Shown piece after piece: positions 45,750 to 54,991 of a DNA stretch of 64,000 nucleotides (the stretch's first letter is position 1; each line of letters starts with the position of its first letter). Source of the stretch: Leucobacter sp. UT-8R-CII-1-4. Lineage in GTDB: Bacteria > Actinomycetota > Actinomycetes > Actinomycetales > Microbacteriaceae. Under the pieces are notes generated by a model. That model did no database searches. It saw only the letters and a list, made by a program, of their open reading frames with translations, and had not been told where the DNA came from. Location: assembly GCF_030010235.1 (NCBI RefSeq), contig NZ_JASCRS010000004.1, positions 1 to 64,000 of the forward strand, written 5' to 3'. A program made the translations under genes and the position numbers.

Positions 45750-46787
45750 ATGATGACTGTACGACGAAGTATTGTGGCGATAGCGCTCGCTGCCGTAACG
45801 GCCCTGACTCTCGGGGCTTGCGCGCCAACAGCAGGGCCAGCCGAAGGCTCAGACCCCGACGCGCCCACCAAGATCTCCTTCATGTATTCGCCATATGCCG
45901 ACTACGCAGGCTTCTTCGTAGCTCAGGAAAAGGGATACTTCGCCGAAGAGGGTCTCGAGGTTGAACTGATTGCCAAGGGTGGCAGCTCAGGTGAGACCTT
46001 CCAGCACGTCAGCACCGGCAACGTCACCGGTGGTGGCGCTTCATGGGGTGCTGGCCTCTTCAACGCAACCGCGGCAGGTGCGTCACTTGCCGTTGTCGGA
46101 GGCGTTTCGCGCATCCCCGAGAGCGGACCAAACCCTGCTCCGCTGATGGCATCTGAGGCTTCAGGCATCAAAGAACTGAAAGACCTCAAGGGCAAGAAAA
46201 TCGGTACGCCTGGCCAGACCGGGTTTGGTATCTACTCGATCTACCTCGCACTCGACTCGGTCGGTCTCACACTCGATGACGTCGAACTGGTAAACCTGGG
46301 CCCTGCCGAAATCATCCCAGCAATGGCGAACGGCTCGATCGACGCCAGCTGGACCATTGAGCCGATCTCAACCGCGCTCAAGAACGAAGGCATCGCGCAC
46401 GAGATCACTGACATCAGCTACCAGGCTGGCACCGAGCTCGGCATGATCATCTTCAACAATGAGTTCGCAAACAAGAACGAAGAAGCCATTGTTGGCTTCC
46501 TCACCGCTTACTTCCGTGCAGTCGGAGAGCTGAACGATGGCGGCTGGCAGGATCCAGAGATTCAGCAGATCGTCGCAGATTACACCGATCTGCCGGTCGA
46601 GACTCTCGGCTCAATCGCCCTCTCAGAAGCAGATGCCGCTGGCGAGATCGACTGGAAGAACGTTGTAGCCCAGGAGAAGTTCCTGCGCGGTCTCGGCGTG
46701 CTCGAATACCAGGGCGACCTCGACCTCAAAGAAATTGACCGCTCAGACCTGCGCGAGCAGGCAGTAGCAAAGCTCAAGGGAGAGTAA
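45750..46787 (+). CDS. NitT/TauT-type ABC transporter substrate-binding lipoprotein
   Basis: About 345 residues. The signal peptide ends in the lipobox LTLGAC. The mature protein begins ISFMYSPYADYAGFFVAQEKGYFAEEGLEVE, the NMT1/SsuA-like start, and contains GGVSRIPESGPN and KKIGTPGQTGFGIYS. Known relatives bind pyrimidine precursors, sulfonates, nitrate or aromatic acids. GGAG lies just before ATG 45750/45753. First gene of a six-gene operon. Confidence 0.9.
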   Translation: MMTVRRSIVAIALAAVTALTLGACAPTAGPAEGSDPDAPTKISFMYSPYADYAGFFVAQEKGYFAEEGLEVELIAKGGSSGETFQHVSTGNVTGGGASWGAGLFNATAAGASLAVVGGVSRIPESGPNPAPLMASEASGIKELKDLKGKKIGTPGQTGFGIYSIYLALDSVGLTLDDVELVNLGPAEIIPAMANGSIDASWTIEPISTALKNEGIAHEITDISYQAGTELGMIIFNNEFANKNEEAIVGFLTAYFRAVGELNDGGWQDPEIQQIVADYTDLPVETLGSIALSEADAAGEIDWKNVVAQEKFLRGLGVLEYQGDLDLKEIDRSDLREQAVAKLKGE

Positions 46788-46789
46788 CG

Positions 46790-47554
46790 ATGAGCGCGGT
46801 CTCTCTGGATGGTCTCTGGATGGCCTACCCAAATGCCGAGTCCGAGAACGGAATTCGAGTAGTGCTCGAAGACGTTTCACTCGAAATCGCTGAGGGTGAG
46901 TTTGTCTGTGTGCTCGGCCCGTCCGGGTGCGGAAAGAGCACGATCCTGAGGATCGTTGCTGGTCTTGAAAAACAGAGCCTCGGCACGGTAACCACCAAAA
47001 GCCGACCCTCTGTTGTCTTCCAAGAGCACGGTATCTTTCCGTGGCTCACGGTTGCTCAGAACGTTGCCTACCCGCTGAAACTGCGGGGAGTGCCAAAGGC
47101 TGAGCGCCGCGCAAAGGTTGATGAGCTGCTTGAGCTTGTCGGCCTGAGCGATTTCTCGAAGTACTATCCGGCTCAGATCTCGGGCGGCATGCGCCAGCGT
47201 GCGTCGGTCGCCCGAGCTCTTGCCGATGACGGCGATGTGCTGCTGATGGACGAACCATTTGGCGCACTCGATGAGCAGACCCGAGTCACTCTGCAGCAAG
47301 ATCTGCTCGACATTTGGGACCGCACCTCGAAAGCCGTAATGTTCATTACCCACAGCGTCGACGAGGCGCTGCTGCTTGCCGATCGGGTACTCGTCATGTC
47401 TACCCGCCCGGGCAAGATCATCGAAGAGGTGAAGATTCCCTTCGAGCGTCCGCGTGACCTCGCGAGTCTGCGCCGCGACCCTAGATACGCCGAAATCACC
47501 GCGCAGCTTTGGGCAGTGCTCGGCAGCGACGTTGCAGAAGAAGAGGTGGCGTAA
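46790..47554 (+). CDS. NitT/TauT-type ABC transporter ATPase
   Basis: A 254-residue SsuB/TauB-type ATPase. Walker A is GPSGCGKST near residue 42, Q-loop FQEHGIFPWL, Walker B VLLMDEPFGALDEQTR, switch THSVDEALLLADR. The ABC signature reads ISGGMRQR. It follows the binding protein by two bases. Confidence 0.95.
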   Translation: MSAVSLDGLWMAYPNAESENGIRVVLEDVSLEIAEGEFVCVLGPSGCGKSTILRIVAGLEKQSLGTVTTKSRPSVVFQEHGIFPWLTVAQNVAYPLKLRGVPKAERRAKVDELLELVGLSDFSKYYPAQISGGMRQRASVARALADDGDVLLMDEPFGALDEQTRVTLQQDLLDIWDRTSKAVMFITHSVDEALLLADRVLVMSTRPGKIIEEVKIPFERPRDLASLRRDPRYAEITAQLWAVLGSDVAEEEVA

Positions 47555-48396
47555 TGTCAAACACAGTCACGCAAGTTGCCACTGCAGAAGTCATCGACGC
47601 GAACACCGAAAAGCGACTGATTGCAGCGGTGAATGCCGCGCAGGGCTCAAAGTTCATTCGACGCATCGGGCCTTTCACCCCGGTTCTGCTGATTCTGATC
47701 TGGGAGATCTGTGGCCAGGTTGGTCTGCTTGACCAGCGCTTTTTCCCCGCGCCTTCAACGATTCTTGGCACTTTTGGCACGATGATCGCGAGCGGTCAGC
47801 TGCTCGCCGATATCAGCATCACGTTGACGCGTATCGGTATCGGGTTCTTGATGGGTGCGATTCCAGGCATCGTGCTGGGCCTGCTGCTCGGCTCGGTTCG
47901 CCCATTGCGCCAGCTACTTGAACCAATTTTCGCTTGCTTGCTGCCGATTCCAAAGATCGCGATCTTCCCGCTGTTGCTGCTGATCTTCGGTCTCGGCGAG
48001 ACGAGCAAGTACCTGATCGTAGCGATCGGCGTCTTCTTCTACCTGTTCTTCAACACCCTCACTGGCGTGATGCAGACACCCGCACTTTTCACTGACGTGG
48101 CGCGCGCGAACGGTGCAACCAAGTTGCAGACCCGTCTCACGGTGTCGCTGCCGTACGCGCTTCCTTCAATTTTCACCGGCATTAAGCTCGCTACCGGCGG
48201 CGCGTTTGTGATTATTGCTGCGGCCGAGTTCGTTGGTTCGCAAAGCGGTCTTGGTTACCTTATTTGGAGCGCCTGGTCAGCTTTTGCGGTCGCGAAAATG
48301 TATGTCGGTATCGTCACAATTTCGGTGCTTGGCTACGCCTTCAGCGTGCTCTGGGGCTGGATCGAGCGCAGGCTTGTGCCCTGGGTGAAGTACTAA
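47554..48396 (+). CDS. NitT/TauT-type ABC transporter permease
   Basis: A 280-residue SsuC-type permease with about six transmembrane helices and the EAA loop ARANGATKLQTRLTVSLPYALPS. ATG at 47554 overlaps the ATPase stop (TAATG). The longer open frame is not used. Confidence 0.95.
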   Translation: MSNTVTQVATAEVIDANTEKRLIAAVNAAQGSKFIRRIGPFTPVLLILIWEICGQVGLLDQRFFPAPSTILGTFGTMIASGQLLADISITLTRIGIGFLMGAIPGIVLGLLLGSVRPLRQLLEPIFACLLPIPKIAIFPLLLLIFGLGETSKYLIVAIGVFFYLFFNTLTGVMQTPALFTDVARANGATKLQTRLTVSLPYALPSIFTGIKLATGGAFVIIAAAEFVGSQSGLGYLIWSAWSAFAVAKMYVGIVTISVLGYAFSVLWGWIERRLVPWVKY

Positions 48397-49460
48397 TGTC
48401 CACTCACCCTGGCATCGAAGAGGCTACGCTTCGGCAGCTTGCGAGCGAGGTGTTTTCGCGGTGGATCACCCCTCGTGATCAGGCCACCGGCCGCGAGTTG
48501 GTGTGCGAAAGCGATGTTGCCCTGGCTGTGCGCTGGTTGGTGAGCGCTGAGCGGCTCGGGCTTGGCGCATTCGGTGCTGATTTGCTTGCGCGTGAAACAG
48601 TTCGGCTTGCTGGCCACCCCCTCAGCCGGCCGGAGCCGCATCGTGCTGCCGGCGCGGTCACTGCGATTGACGCGATTGACCTGCCAGGCCAGCTCGCGCT
48701 TGCTGCTGGTGTGCGTGTGTTGGGTGAGGGTGTTGCCGCAAACGGCATCTATGCAGTGAGTCTTGCGCATGTTGGCGCGCTTGGCGTGCTTGGCTTGGCT
48801 GCGAGTGAGCTTGCGGAGCAGGGCTACCTTGCGGTGTTCTGTGCGAACGCGCCAGCTATGGTTGCGCCGTGGGGTGGCACTGCGCCCGCCATCGGCACGA
48901 ATCCGCTTGCGATTGCTGCCCCACGCGCCGATCGGTCACCCTTGGTGATCGACTACGCAACATCACCAATCACTATGGCGGCGCTCAAGAAGGCTGCGGT
49001 TGCCGGGGCAGAGATTGCGGATCCTGGTGGCTTCACCGCTGAGGGTGCGGCTACCACCGTAGCGGCACAGGTGCGCACCATTGCGAGTGATAGCCGAATC
49101 TCTTCGCTCACAGGGTTGTCTATCGAATTGTTGGCCCGCGCCGCAGCTGGCGCAAAGACTTCGGCAGCTGGCGCGGCTGCCGCCGCTGATGCACCCAAGG
49201 GTGCGACGAACGGGCCGTCTGGTGTGCGAACTGGTCTACTGCTGGCCTTGGACCCACAGTTTTTTGGGACCGAGTTCTTCGCCGAAGATGTTGCTGAACT
49301 TGCAGCACAGTGGGCCGGTGCGGGCGGGCATGTGCCGGCACGTTTCGACGCACGCGAAAAGTTTGAACACGAGCAGCGGGGTCCGCTAGAAATAAGCTCT
49401 GCAACCCTCGCGACGCTACACGACTTCGTGACTGGTAACCAGGTATCTAACGAGAATTGA
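48396..49460 (+). CDS. Ldh/malate-type oxidoreductase, unusual
   Basis: A 354-residue member of the Ldh_2 family (NAD(P)-dependent oxidation of 2-hydroxy acids or reduction of keto acids). The core VAPWGGTAPAIGTNPLAIAAP is strongly conserved and the catalytic-type His appears in LAHVGALG. The N-terminal SHG motif reads AFG (GLGAFGADLL), and the C-terminal half has an Ala-rich insertion of about 25 residues. Activity may be altered. It is coupled to the permease by TAATG. Confidence 0.8.
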   Translation: MSTHPGIEEATLRQLASEVFSRWITPRDQATGRELVCESDVALAVRWLVSAERLGLGAFGADLLARETVRLAGHPLSRPEPHRAAGAVTAIDAIDLPGQLALAAGVRVLGEGVAANGIYAVSLAHVGALGVLGLAASELAEQGYLAVFCANAPAMVAPWGGTAPAIGTNPLAIAAPRADRSPLVIDYATSPITMAALKKAAVAGAEIADPGGFTAEGAATTVAAQVRTIASDSRISSLTGLSIELLARAAAGAKTSAAGAAAAADAPKGATNGPSGVRTGLLLALDPQFFGTEFFAEDVAELAAQWAGAGGHVPARFDAREKFEHEQRGPLEISSATLATLHDFVTGNQVSNEN

Positions 49461-49469
49461 GGCGAAGAC

Positions 49470-50810
49470 TTGACTTCTGATCGAGCACTCAAGATTACGG
49501 TGACTCCGAGCGATGCGGAGCTGTGGCAACGTCGTTCGATTCAAGTGTCGGGGGCAACGCCCGGTGCGGTGGTCACCGTAACATCGAGCACTCTGCGTGA
49601 CGGTGTCGTCTGGTCGAGCCAGGCGAGTTTCCTGTCTGGCCTCGACGGCGCAGTGAATCTCGATACCGAGGCGCCTGTCTCCGGCCGTTACCGCAACGCT
49701 GACGCAATGGGGCTGATTTGGTCGCAGCGAGCCGAGGGTGGTGGCCGAGCCAGACCGGAACCGTCTTCGGTTGCTGAGCCTTTAGTTACGAAGCTTGAGG
49801 CCTGGAGCGAGCCGGGCACCGGCGACTACGCGCAGCCGGGCCCCGGCGCAGTGACCGAGCGAGGCGAAGCCGAGTTGATCCAACGTTTGCACCCTGGCGG
49901 TGTGGAACGTGTTGAGGTCACTGAAGATGGTCTTGTGGGCACAGTGTTTGTGCCTGAGGGTGAGGGCCCCTTCCCGACGATTATTGTGATGAATGGCTCG
50001 GGCGGTGGCGTGAACGAGCTGCGCGCGGCGCAGTATGCCTCACGCGGCATTCAAGCTTTTGCGCTCGGATACTTCCGCGTGCCGGGACGCTCTGATTTCA
50101 TCTCACGCACCCCTATTGAGTACTTCGAGACCGCCATCGACTACGCCGCGCGAGAGTTGAACCCGCTCGGGGGCAAGCCGCTCGTGAGCGGCCAATCGCG
50201 CGGCGGCGAGCTCACCCTGCTACTTGCATCGCGTTTCCCAGAGAAGATCGCAGGCATTGTGGCTTTTGTGCCTGGTGCTTTCACCTTCGGCGCGCAGGGT
50301 GCCGCAGACCCTGCCGAGGGGTGGAGCGGGCCGACTTGGACTTGGCAAGACGAGCCGCTTGAGCACCTTTGGCACAACAATAGCGGAGTGTACTGGCAGC
50401 CTTGGGACGGTGAAATGCCAACGTATCCCGATCAAGACATATACATTGACGGGCTGCACGATCGCGAGCTGGCCAAAGCCAGTTTGATTCCGATTGAGCG
50501 GTTCAGTGGTCCCGTGGCCTGTGTCTCGGGGCTTGATGATCGGGCGTGGCCTTCAAGCATGGCCTCGCGTATGGCGCTCGGGGCGCTTGAGCGGGCCGGG
50601 CATACCGCGGAACGCCTGCACCTTGACTATGAGGCAGCCGGTCACGGTATCGCGGTGCCGTTTTTGCCGTCGACCAATATCGAAGTAAAGCATCCAGTTT
50701 CGGGTGCGCCGTATTCAAACGGGGGCACTCCGCTTGGTAATGCGCGGGCTTCGGAACAGTCGTTTGAAGAAGTGGTCGCCTTTGTGCGACGTTCGGCCGT
50801 CGGCTCGTAG
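49470..50810 (+). CDS. BAAT-type acyl-CoA thioesterase/acyltransferase-like hydrolase
   Basis: A 446-residue protein with an N-terminal BAAT/acyl-CoA thioester hydrolase beta domain and a C-terminal alpha/beta-hydrolase. The nucleophile is in VSGQSRGGEL, the Asp in GLDDRAWPS and the His in EAAGHGIAVPF, all in BAAT order. A TTG start at 49470 follows GAGGCGAAG. It lies nine bases after the Ldh-type gene. Confidence 0.82.
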   Translation: MTSDRALKITVTPSDAELWQRRSIQVSGATPGAVVTVTSSTLRDGVVWSSQASFLSGLDGAVNLDTEAPVSGRYRNADAMGLIWSQRAEGGGRARPEPSSVAEPLVTKLEAWSEPGTGDYAQPGPGAVTERGEAELIQRLHPGGVERVEVTEDGLVGTVFVPEGEGPFPTIIVMNGSGGGVNELRAAQYASRGIQAFALGYFRVPGRSDFISRTPIEYFETAIDYAARELNPLGGKPLVSGQSRGGELTLLLASRFPEKIAGIVAFVPGAFTFGAQGAADPAEGWSGPTWTWQDEPLEHLWHNNSGVYWQPWDGEMPTYPDQDIYIDGLHDRELAKASLIPIERFSGPVACVSGLDDRAWPSSMASRMALGALERAGHTAERLHLDYEAAGHGIAVPFLPSTNIEVKHPVSGAPYSNGGTPLGNARASEQSFEEVVAFVRRSAVGS

Positions 50811-50879
50811 CCGGCGCCAAAAGATGAGAGATTCTGGCAGTCAGCTTCTGCCTGCAGTACACACACGAAAGGGAGCACC

Positions 50880-51755
50880 ATGACAACAAATGAGCACCTC
50901 GAAGGGCAGTGGCGCGAGTGGCGTTACGCGCACGTCGCTGAAATGTTTCGACCATACGGCTGGACCGCTCTCGTAGCTCAGTACTGGCTGCACGAGGGTG
51001 ACAGTGGCCGTAGTTTCGAGATGCTGCCGGGCACCTGGGGTGTCGAAGGCGGCCGGGTCATGTTCACTCCACCTAGCGACGGCGCGAACCTTTCGGTCAA
51101 CGGCGAATACCCGCAGTCGCCTGTCGAGATTATTCCGGGCCGTAATATGACCTATGGTCACGGTGCGAGCCAGCCGGTGTATTTCGGCGAGAACGAGGTT
51201 GAGACCCTCGTTCGCTCAACTGACAACGGCGAAGAAATTTATGGTTTGCGTGTGCGCGATCCGAAGCAGGCTTCGAGCCTGGTGGAGGCGGGCATCACCG
51301 AATATCCTTACGATCCGGCTTGGCGTATTCCGGCACGTTTTGTTCCGACTGAGCGGATCGATGTTGAGGCGGTTACGGTCGAGACCGGTGTGCGCGAGGT
51401 AACCCCGCACATCGGCACGCTTGAGTTTGAGTACGACGGTAAGGCATACAGCGTGGTTGTGCTTGGGAAAGACACTGACGCGGGTAAAACTCAGGCGGTG
51501 GCGCATGTGCGTGACCGTACGAGTGGCCCAATTACCTATGGTGCAGGGCGCGTGATCGAGCTTGATTTTGTTGGCGAGGGCGAGGATCGCATTGACTTTA
51601 TCGATTTCAACTACGCGGCCGCGCTACCGTGTGCCTTCACGAATTTTGTGACCTGCCCGTTCCCTCCGGCTCAAAACAATCTCGATTTCGAGGTCGCCGC
51701 TGGTGAGAAGAAGCCGGTTGTGGAGATTGCGCGCACGCTAACGTTTTCAGCTTAA
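50880..51755 (+). CDS. DUF1684 domain protein
   Basis: A 291-residue DUF1684 protein. The C-terminal CAFTNFVTCPFPPAQNNLDF is the family signature. No secretion signal. Function unknown. It follows the BAAT gene by 69 bases with GAAAGGGAG before the ATG and closes the transporter operon, ahead of a two-way terminator. Confidence 0.85.
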   Translation: MTTNEHLEGQWREWRYAHVAEMFRPYGWTALVAQYWLHEGDSGRSFEMLPGTWGVEGGRVMFTPPSDGANLSVNGEYPQSPVEIIPGRNMTYGHGASQPVYFGENEVETLVRSTDNGEEIYGLRVRDPKQASSLVEAGITEYPYDPAWRIPARFVPTERIDVEAVTVETGVREVTPHIGTLEFEYDGKAYSVVVLGKDTDAGKTQAVAHVRDRTSGPITYGAGRVIELDFVGEGEDRIDFIDFNYAAALPCAFTNFVTCPFPPAQNNLDFEVAAGEKKPVVEIARTLTFSA

Positions 51756-51773
51756 GTTGGCGATCCCGCGCTA

Positions 51774-51825
51774 AAAAAATAGTGCACCGTGTGGCTCAGG
51801 TTGAGTACACGGCGCACTATTTTTG
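51774..51825. terminator. Bidirectional terminator
   Basis: AAAAATAGTGC-CCGTGT and ACACGG-GCACTATTTTT are arms of a long hairpin with A and T tracts on both sides. It serves both the DUF1684 operon and the minus-strand gene ending at 51837. Confidence 0.85.
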
Positions 51826-51836
51826 CGCTAAAACTT

Positions 51837-52154
51837 TTATTCGTGCGTCTCGGCAGGGGCCACAGTGTTGCTATCGGCGCCCGGGGTCTCGGCTGAGGCC
51901 TCGTCGGTTTTTGGTGCCGGGCATTTGAGGTGGGTTGGTTTGCCTGGGCCGCCGCGGTCGACGCGGTGGTCCTTCATTGGCTCATTGCATACCGGGCACT
52001 TGGGGTTTGGTGCTGGTACGTATGCGGGCTCGTTTGGATCGCCCAACTGTGAAGGGCCTTCGAACTGGTAGAGCAGGCGGCGCCAGGCCGACCAGATGCC
52101 AGGTTCGCCGTCCCAGGGGGTTGCATGCCAGAGTCTTCTTTTTCGTTCGCGCAC
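51837..52154 (-). CDS. Small protein with CPxC motifs
   Basis: A 105-residue protein with CPVCNEPMKDH and KCPAP, a probable single zinc site, and a basic N-terminus. The C-terminal 30 residues are acidic and disordered. The start is GTG at 52154, inside the OhrR operator region, so a leaderless transcript or a later start is possible. No known family recognised. Confidence 0.6.
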   Translation of the reverse strand: MRERKRRLWHATPWDGEPGIWSAWRRLLYQFEGPSQLGDPNEPAYVPAPNPKCPVCNEPMKDHRVDRGGPGKPTHLKCPAPKTDEASAETPGADSNTVAPAETHE

Positions 52155-52183
52155 AAACGAAATAATAGCATGTTTGTTTGTGC
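52141..52183. promoter_or_regulatory. OhrR-type operator region
   Basis: Two overlapping inverted repeats are readable: TTTCGTT-N8-AACGAAA (52141-52162) and GCACAAAC-N17-GTTTGTGC (52151-52183). Both are perfect and lie 24 bases before the MarR/OhrR start. They suit autorepression and control of the minus-strand gene. Confidence 0.7.
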
Positions 52184-52206
52184 ACTAACGAGATAGACTG
52201 ATCGTT

Positions 52207-52659
52207 ATGGAAAAGCTTCCCGATGATTTGCTGGAACTTGATCAGCAAGTGTGTTTTGCGCTCGCTGTGGCCAGCCGAAGCGTGATTGGGATCTACCGCC
52301 CCATTCTTGAACCTCTGGGCCTCACCCACCCGCAATACCTGGTCATGCTTGCGCTCTGGGGCGCAGCACCACTGCGCTTTCGCGAAATTGCCGAAATGCT
52401 CAGACTCGACCCCGCCACACTCTCTCCGCTGATTAAGCGACTAGAACACAATGGATGGATCGAGCGGCAGCCCGTCGACGGCGACGACCGCACCTTCTGT
52501 CTCGTACCAACCGAAGCAGGGCAGGCACTACGAGAAAAGGCACTCGCGGTGCCGCCAGCGGTAATCGCTCGCCTAGGAATGCCCATCGAACGGCTCATGG
52601 CCCTCCGCGATGAACTGAGCGCAGTGATCGCAGCAGTGGAAGACCCCAACGCAAGCTGA
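52207..52659 (+). CDS. MarR-family regulator of the OhrR type
   Basis: A 150-residue MarR protein of the organic-peroxide sensor group. The peroxidatic Cys is C16 in LDQQVCFALAVASR, followed by YRPILEPLGLTHPQYLVMLALW and the wing helix region RLDPATLSPLIKRLE. Two-Cys or one-Cys OhrR cannot be told. No ohr gene lies next to it here. Confidence 0.88.
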   Translation: MEKLPDDLLELDQQVCFALAVASRSVIGIYRPILEPLGLTHPQYLVMLALWGAAPLRFREIAEMLRLDPATLSPLIKRLEHNGWIERQPVDGDDRTFCLVPTEAGQALREKALAVPPAVIARLGMPIERLMALRDELSAVIAAVEDPNAS

Positions 52660-52712
52660 ATCAGACACGTGGCGTTAAGCGCCTTCATAGCCGGTGACGT
52701 TAGTCTCGCACT

Positions 52713-54224
52713 ATGGCACAGAAAACTGCGCAATTCCCATCAGCTAAGCACTACGCCCTTACTTGGGGTATCACCGACTCGTACGGTGGAATGACGGGTG
52801 CCCTGCTGCATCGTTCCCGTGCCTTTCGCAATCTTGCGGGAGTAAACGTTGAAGTGCTGACTCTCGACGACCGCGCCGACTATGCGGCGCTTGGTGAGCG
52901 CCTGCGCGAACGCGGCGAGCTGATCGACGGTTTGAGCATTCGCAACCTCTGGGACGACCTGCGCACCAGAAAAATTGCCGCACCCAAGTCTGAAGCCGCA
53001 CCAATCGAGGGTGCTGACAGGCTCAGTGCCGAAGCTAGCGATCGGGTGCTGGAGCGGCACGGTGTCGTCATATTGCGACAGCGACTAGACGAGGCAGGCG
53101 CGGTCATAGCGAGTGATCGTTACCGTGATGACGGCACGCTGCTTGAAACCGAGCGAGGCAAGGGCGACAAGTATCGAGTGGTGCTCTACAGCCCAAGCGG
53201 CCAAGCGATAAAGCAATGGACATCTCGCTGGAAACTTTACCGCTGGTGGCTTGACCGGGTCTTTGCGAAGAAGCTCAGCTACCTGATTGTCGACTCGAAA
53301 ACGAGTGCCCGCTTTATTCCGGGGTATCGGCGCGAGAATGTTGTCACGATGCACCTCGTGCACGCCTCGCATCGAGATGAATCCGGCAAGCCATCACTAC
53401 GCGCCTCCCGTGCCGAAGTGCTGAAGCGCTGCGGCGATTTTGACGCTGTCATCGTTTTGACCGAGCGGCAGCGCGCTGAACTTCTGAGCGACTTGGTGGA
53501 GCTGAACGTTGAGATGAACGGGCGCATTCGTGTGATCCCGAACAGTATCCATCTACCCGATGACGCCACAGATGCGGGACATGTGCGCGGTCGAGGCATC
53601 ATGCTGGCCACGCTCGACGCACGCAAACGTGTTGCAGACGCCATCGACGCTGTGGGCCTTGCGAAGCGTTCGGCTCCAGACCTCGAACTGCACGTCTACG
53701 GACAGGGTGCAAAGGCAGGTGCATTGCAAGCTCGGGTAAACAAAAAACGATTGCAAGACGTCATCACCTTGCACGGCTTCCAGCCAACTGCGAGGCAAAG
53801 ATTCACTGATGCCGACTTCAGCCTGCTCGCCTCAGAGTCAGAAGGCATGGGTCTGGTGCTGGTAGAGAGCATGGCGGTCGGGTGCATCCCGATCGCCTAC
53901 GATGTGCGCTACGGCCCTGGCGACATTATTCGAAGCGGCGTCGACGGATTCTTGGTTCCCGATGGGGACGTGAAAGCGATGGCTGAGCGAATTCTCGAAG
54001 TGCAGCAGATGCCGCTGGATCAGCTGTCCGCCATGCGTCGCCGAGCGATAGCGCGCGCCCAAGCGTTCTCAGACGAAGCCATTGTGCGTCTCTGGGCGAA
54101 TGAAATGCACGACGCATTTGACGCAAAGATGATGCGTGCCGTCGCCGATGGCCCGCTGATGCTTCGACTGCGTCGCCGGGCCGGTGTGCTGAAGCGGCGC
54201 GCGCTTCGCGCGCTCAACTCTTAG
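52713..54224 (+). CDS. Glycosyltransferase, group 1 (GT4)
   Basis: A 503-residue GT-B enzyme. The donor site motif is ESEGMGLVLVESMAVGC near 390-406. The N-terminal part (YGGMTGALLHRSRAF) and the overall length resemble poly(glycerol-phosphate) glucosyltransferases that decorate wall polymers. It is cytoplasmic or membrane-associated. The stop overlaps the stop of the convergent peptidase gene. Confidence 0.82.
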   Translation: MAQKTAQFPSAKHYALTWGITDSYGGMTGALLHRSRAFRNLAGVNVEVLTLDDRADYAALGERLRERGELIDGLSIRNLWDDLRTRKIAAPKSEAAPIEGADRLSAEASDRVLERHGVVILRQRLDEAGAVIASDRYRDDGTLLETERGKGDKYRVVLYSPSGQAIKQWTSRWKLYRWWLDRVFAKKLSYLIVDSKTSARFIPGYRRENVVTMHLVHASHRDESGKPSLRASRAEVLKRCGDFDAVIVLTERQRAELLSDLVELNVEMNGRIRVIPNSIHLPDDATDAGHVRGRGIMLATLDARKRVADAIDAVGLAKRSAPDLELHVYGQGAKAGALQARVNKKRLQDVITLHGFQPTARQRFTDADFSLLASESEGMGLVLVESMAVGCIPIAYDVRYGPGDIIRSGVDGFLVPDGDVKAMAERILEVQQMPLDQLSAMRRRAIARAQAFSDEAIVRLWANEMHDAFDAKMMRAVADGPLMLRLRRRAGVLKRRALRALNS

Positions 54225-54928
54225 ATTGAGTTCTTCGCGATGAAGGGCAGCGGATCCACCGGTTCACCATTGAGGCGCAGTACGAGGTGCAGGTGTGCGC
54301 CGAAGGACTGTCCCGTGTTGCCAACGCGACCGGCGATATCGCCGGCCTTCACCTGATCGCCAACCTCGTAAGAGTGCGAGCCGGTTTGCATGTGGCAGTA
54401 CAGGGTGGTGACGTCTTGGCCGTCAACCTTGTGCTGTACTTCAAGGCCGAAACCGCACCAGTCGTTGAACTGCGCTTTCAGAACTATGCCATCGCCAACG
54501 ATATTGATTGGTGTGCCCTCGCCGGGGTCGAGGTCTTGCGCGTTGTGGAAGCCCGCTACCGGAGCGCTGCGGTAGCCGAAGCCGTCGGTGAGGCGCACTT
54601 CTTGTTCGAATGGGTAACGAAGTTTGGTGTTGGTGAGCAGCCGCGAATCGAAGCGTCCGTTTGCCCCGATTGTCAGTGCCGGGAGCGCCTCTACGCCGAC
54701 CTCGCCAATGACCTCGAGCGTGCGGAGCCCTGGTTCCGAGACATCTGAGACGAGGTTTTGAGCCTGGATTGAGCCTGCAGCAGCTTCGTCGTTTCGCATG
54801 GTGAGGTTCGCGGGGAATGCGGCCAGGGCGAGTAGCCCTCCAACGCTGAAAAGTGCGCTACTGGCAATAATCGCCTTGCGTGCAGTTTTCAGGCGGCTTG
54901 CAAGATTTGAGGTTGTGGGGGGTTTCAC
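54221..54928 (-). CDS. M23 family cell-wall endopeptidase
   Basis: A 235-residue secreted M23 peptidase. One N-terminal hydrophobic segment (about 20-42) is a signal or anchor. The LytM domain has FHNAQDLDPGEGTPI (His and Asp ligands), YCHMQ and GAHLHL (last His). It should cleave peptide bridges of peptidoglycan in the wall. Confidence 0.9.
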   Translation of the reverse strand: MKPPTTSNLASRLKTARKAIIASSALFSVGGLLALAAFPANLTMRNDEAAAGSIQAQNLVSDVSEPGLRTLEVIGEVGVEALPALTIGANGRFDSRLLTNTKLRYPFEQEVRLTDGFGYRSAPVAGFHNAQDLDPGEGTPINIVGDGIVLKAQFNDWCGFGLEVQHKVDGQDVTTLYCHMQTGSHSYEVGDQVKAGDIAGRVGNTGQSFGAHLHLVLRLNGEPVDPLPFIAKNSI

Positions 54929-54991
54929 TAAGTTCTCCGGGATCAGACATTATGAGCGGTTTCCAGCGCAGCGGGGCTGCGAGTGGTGTGC

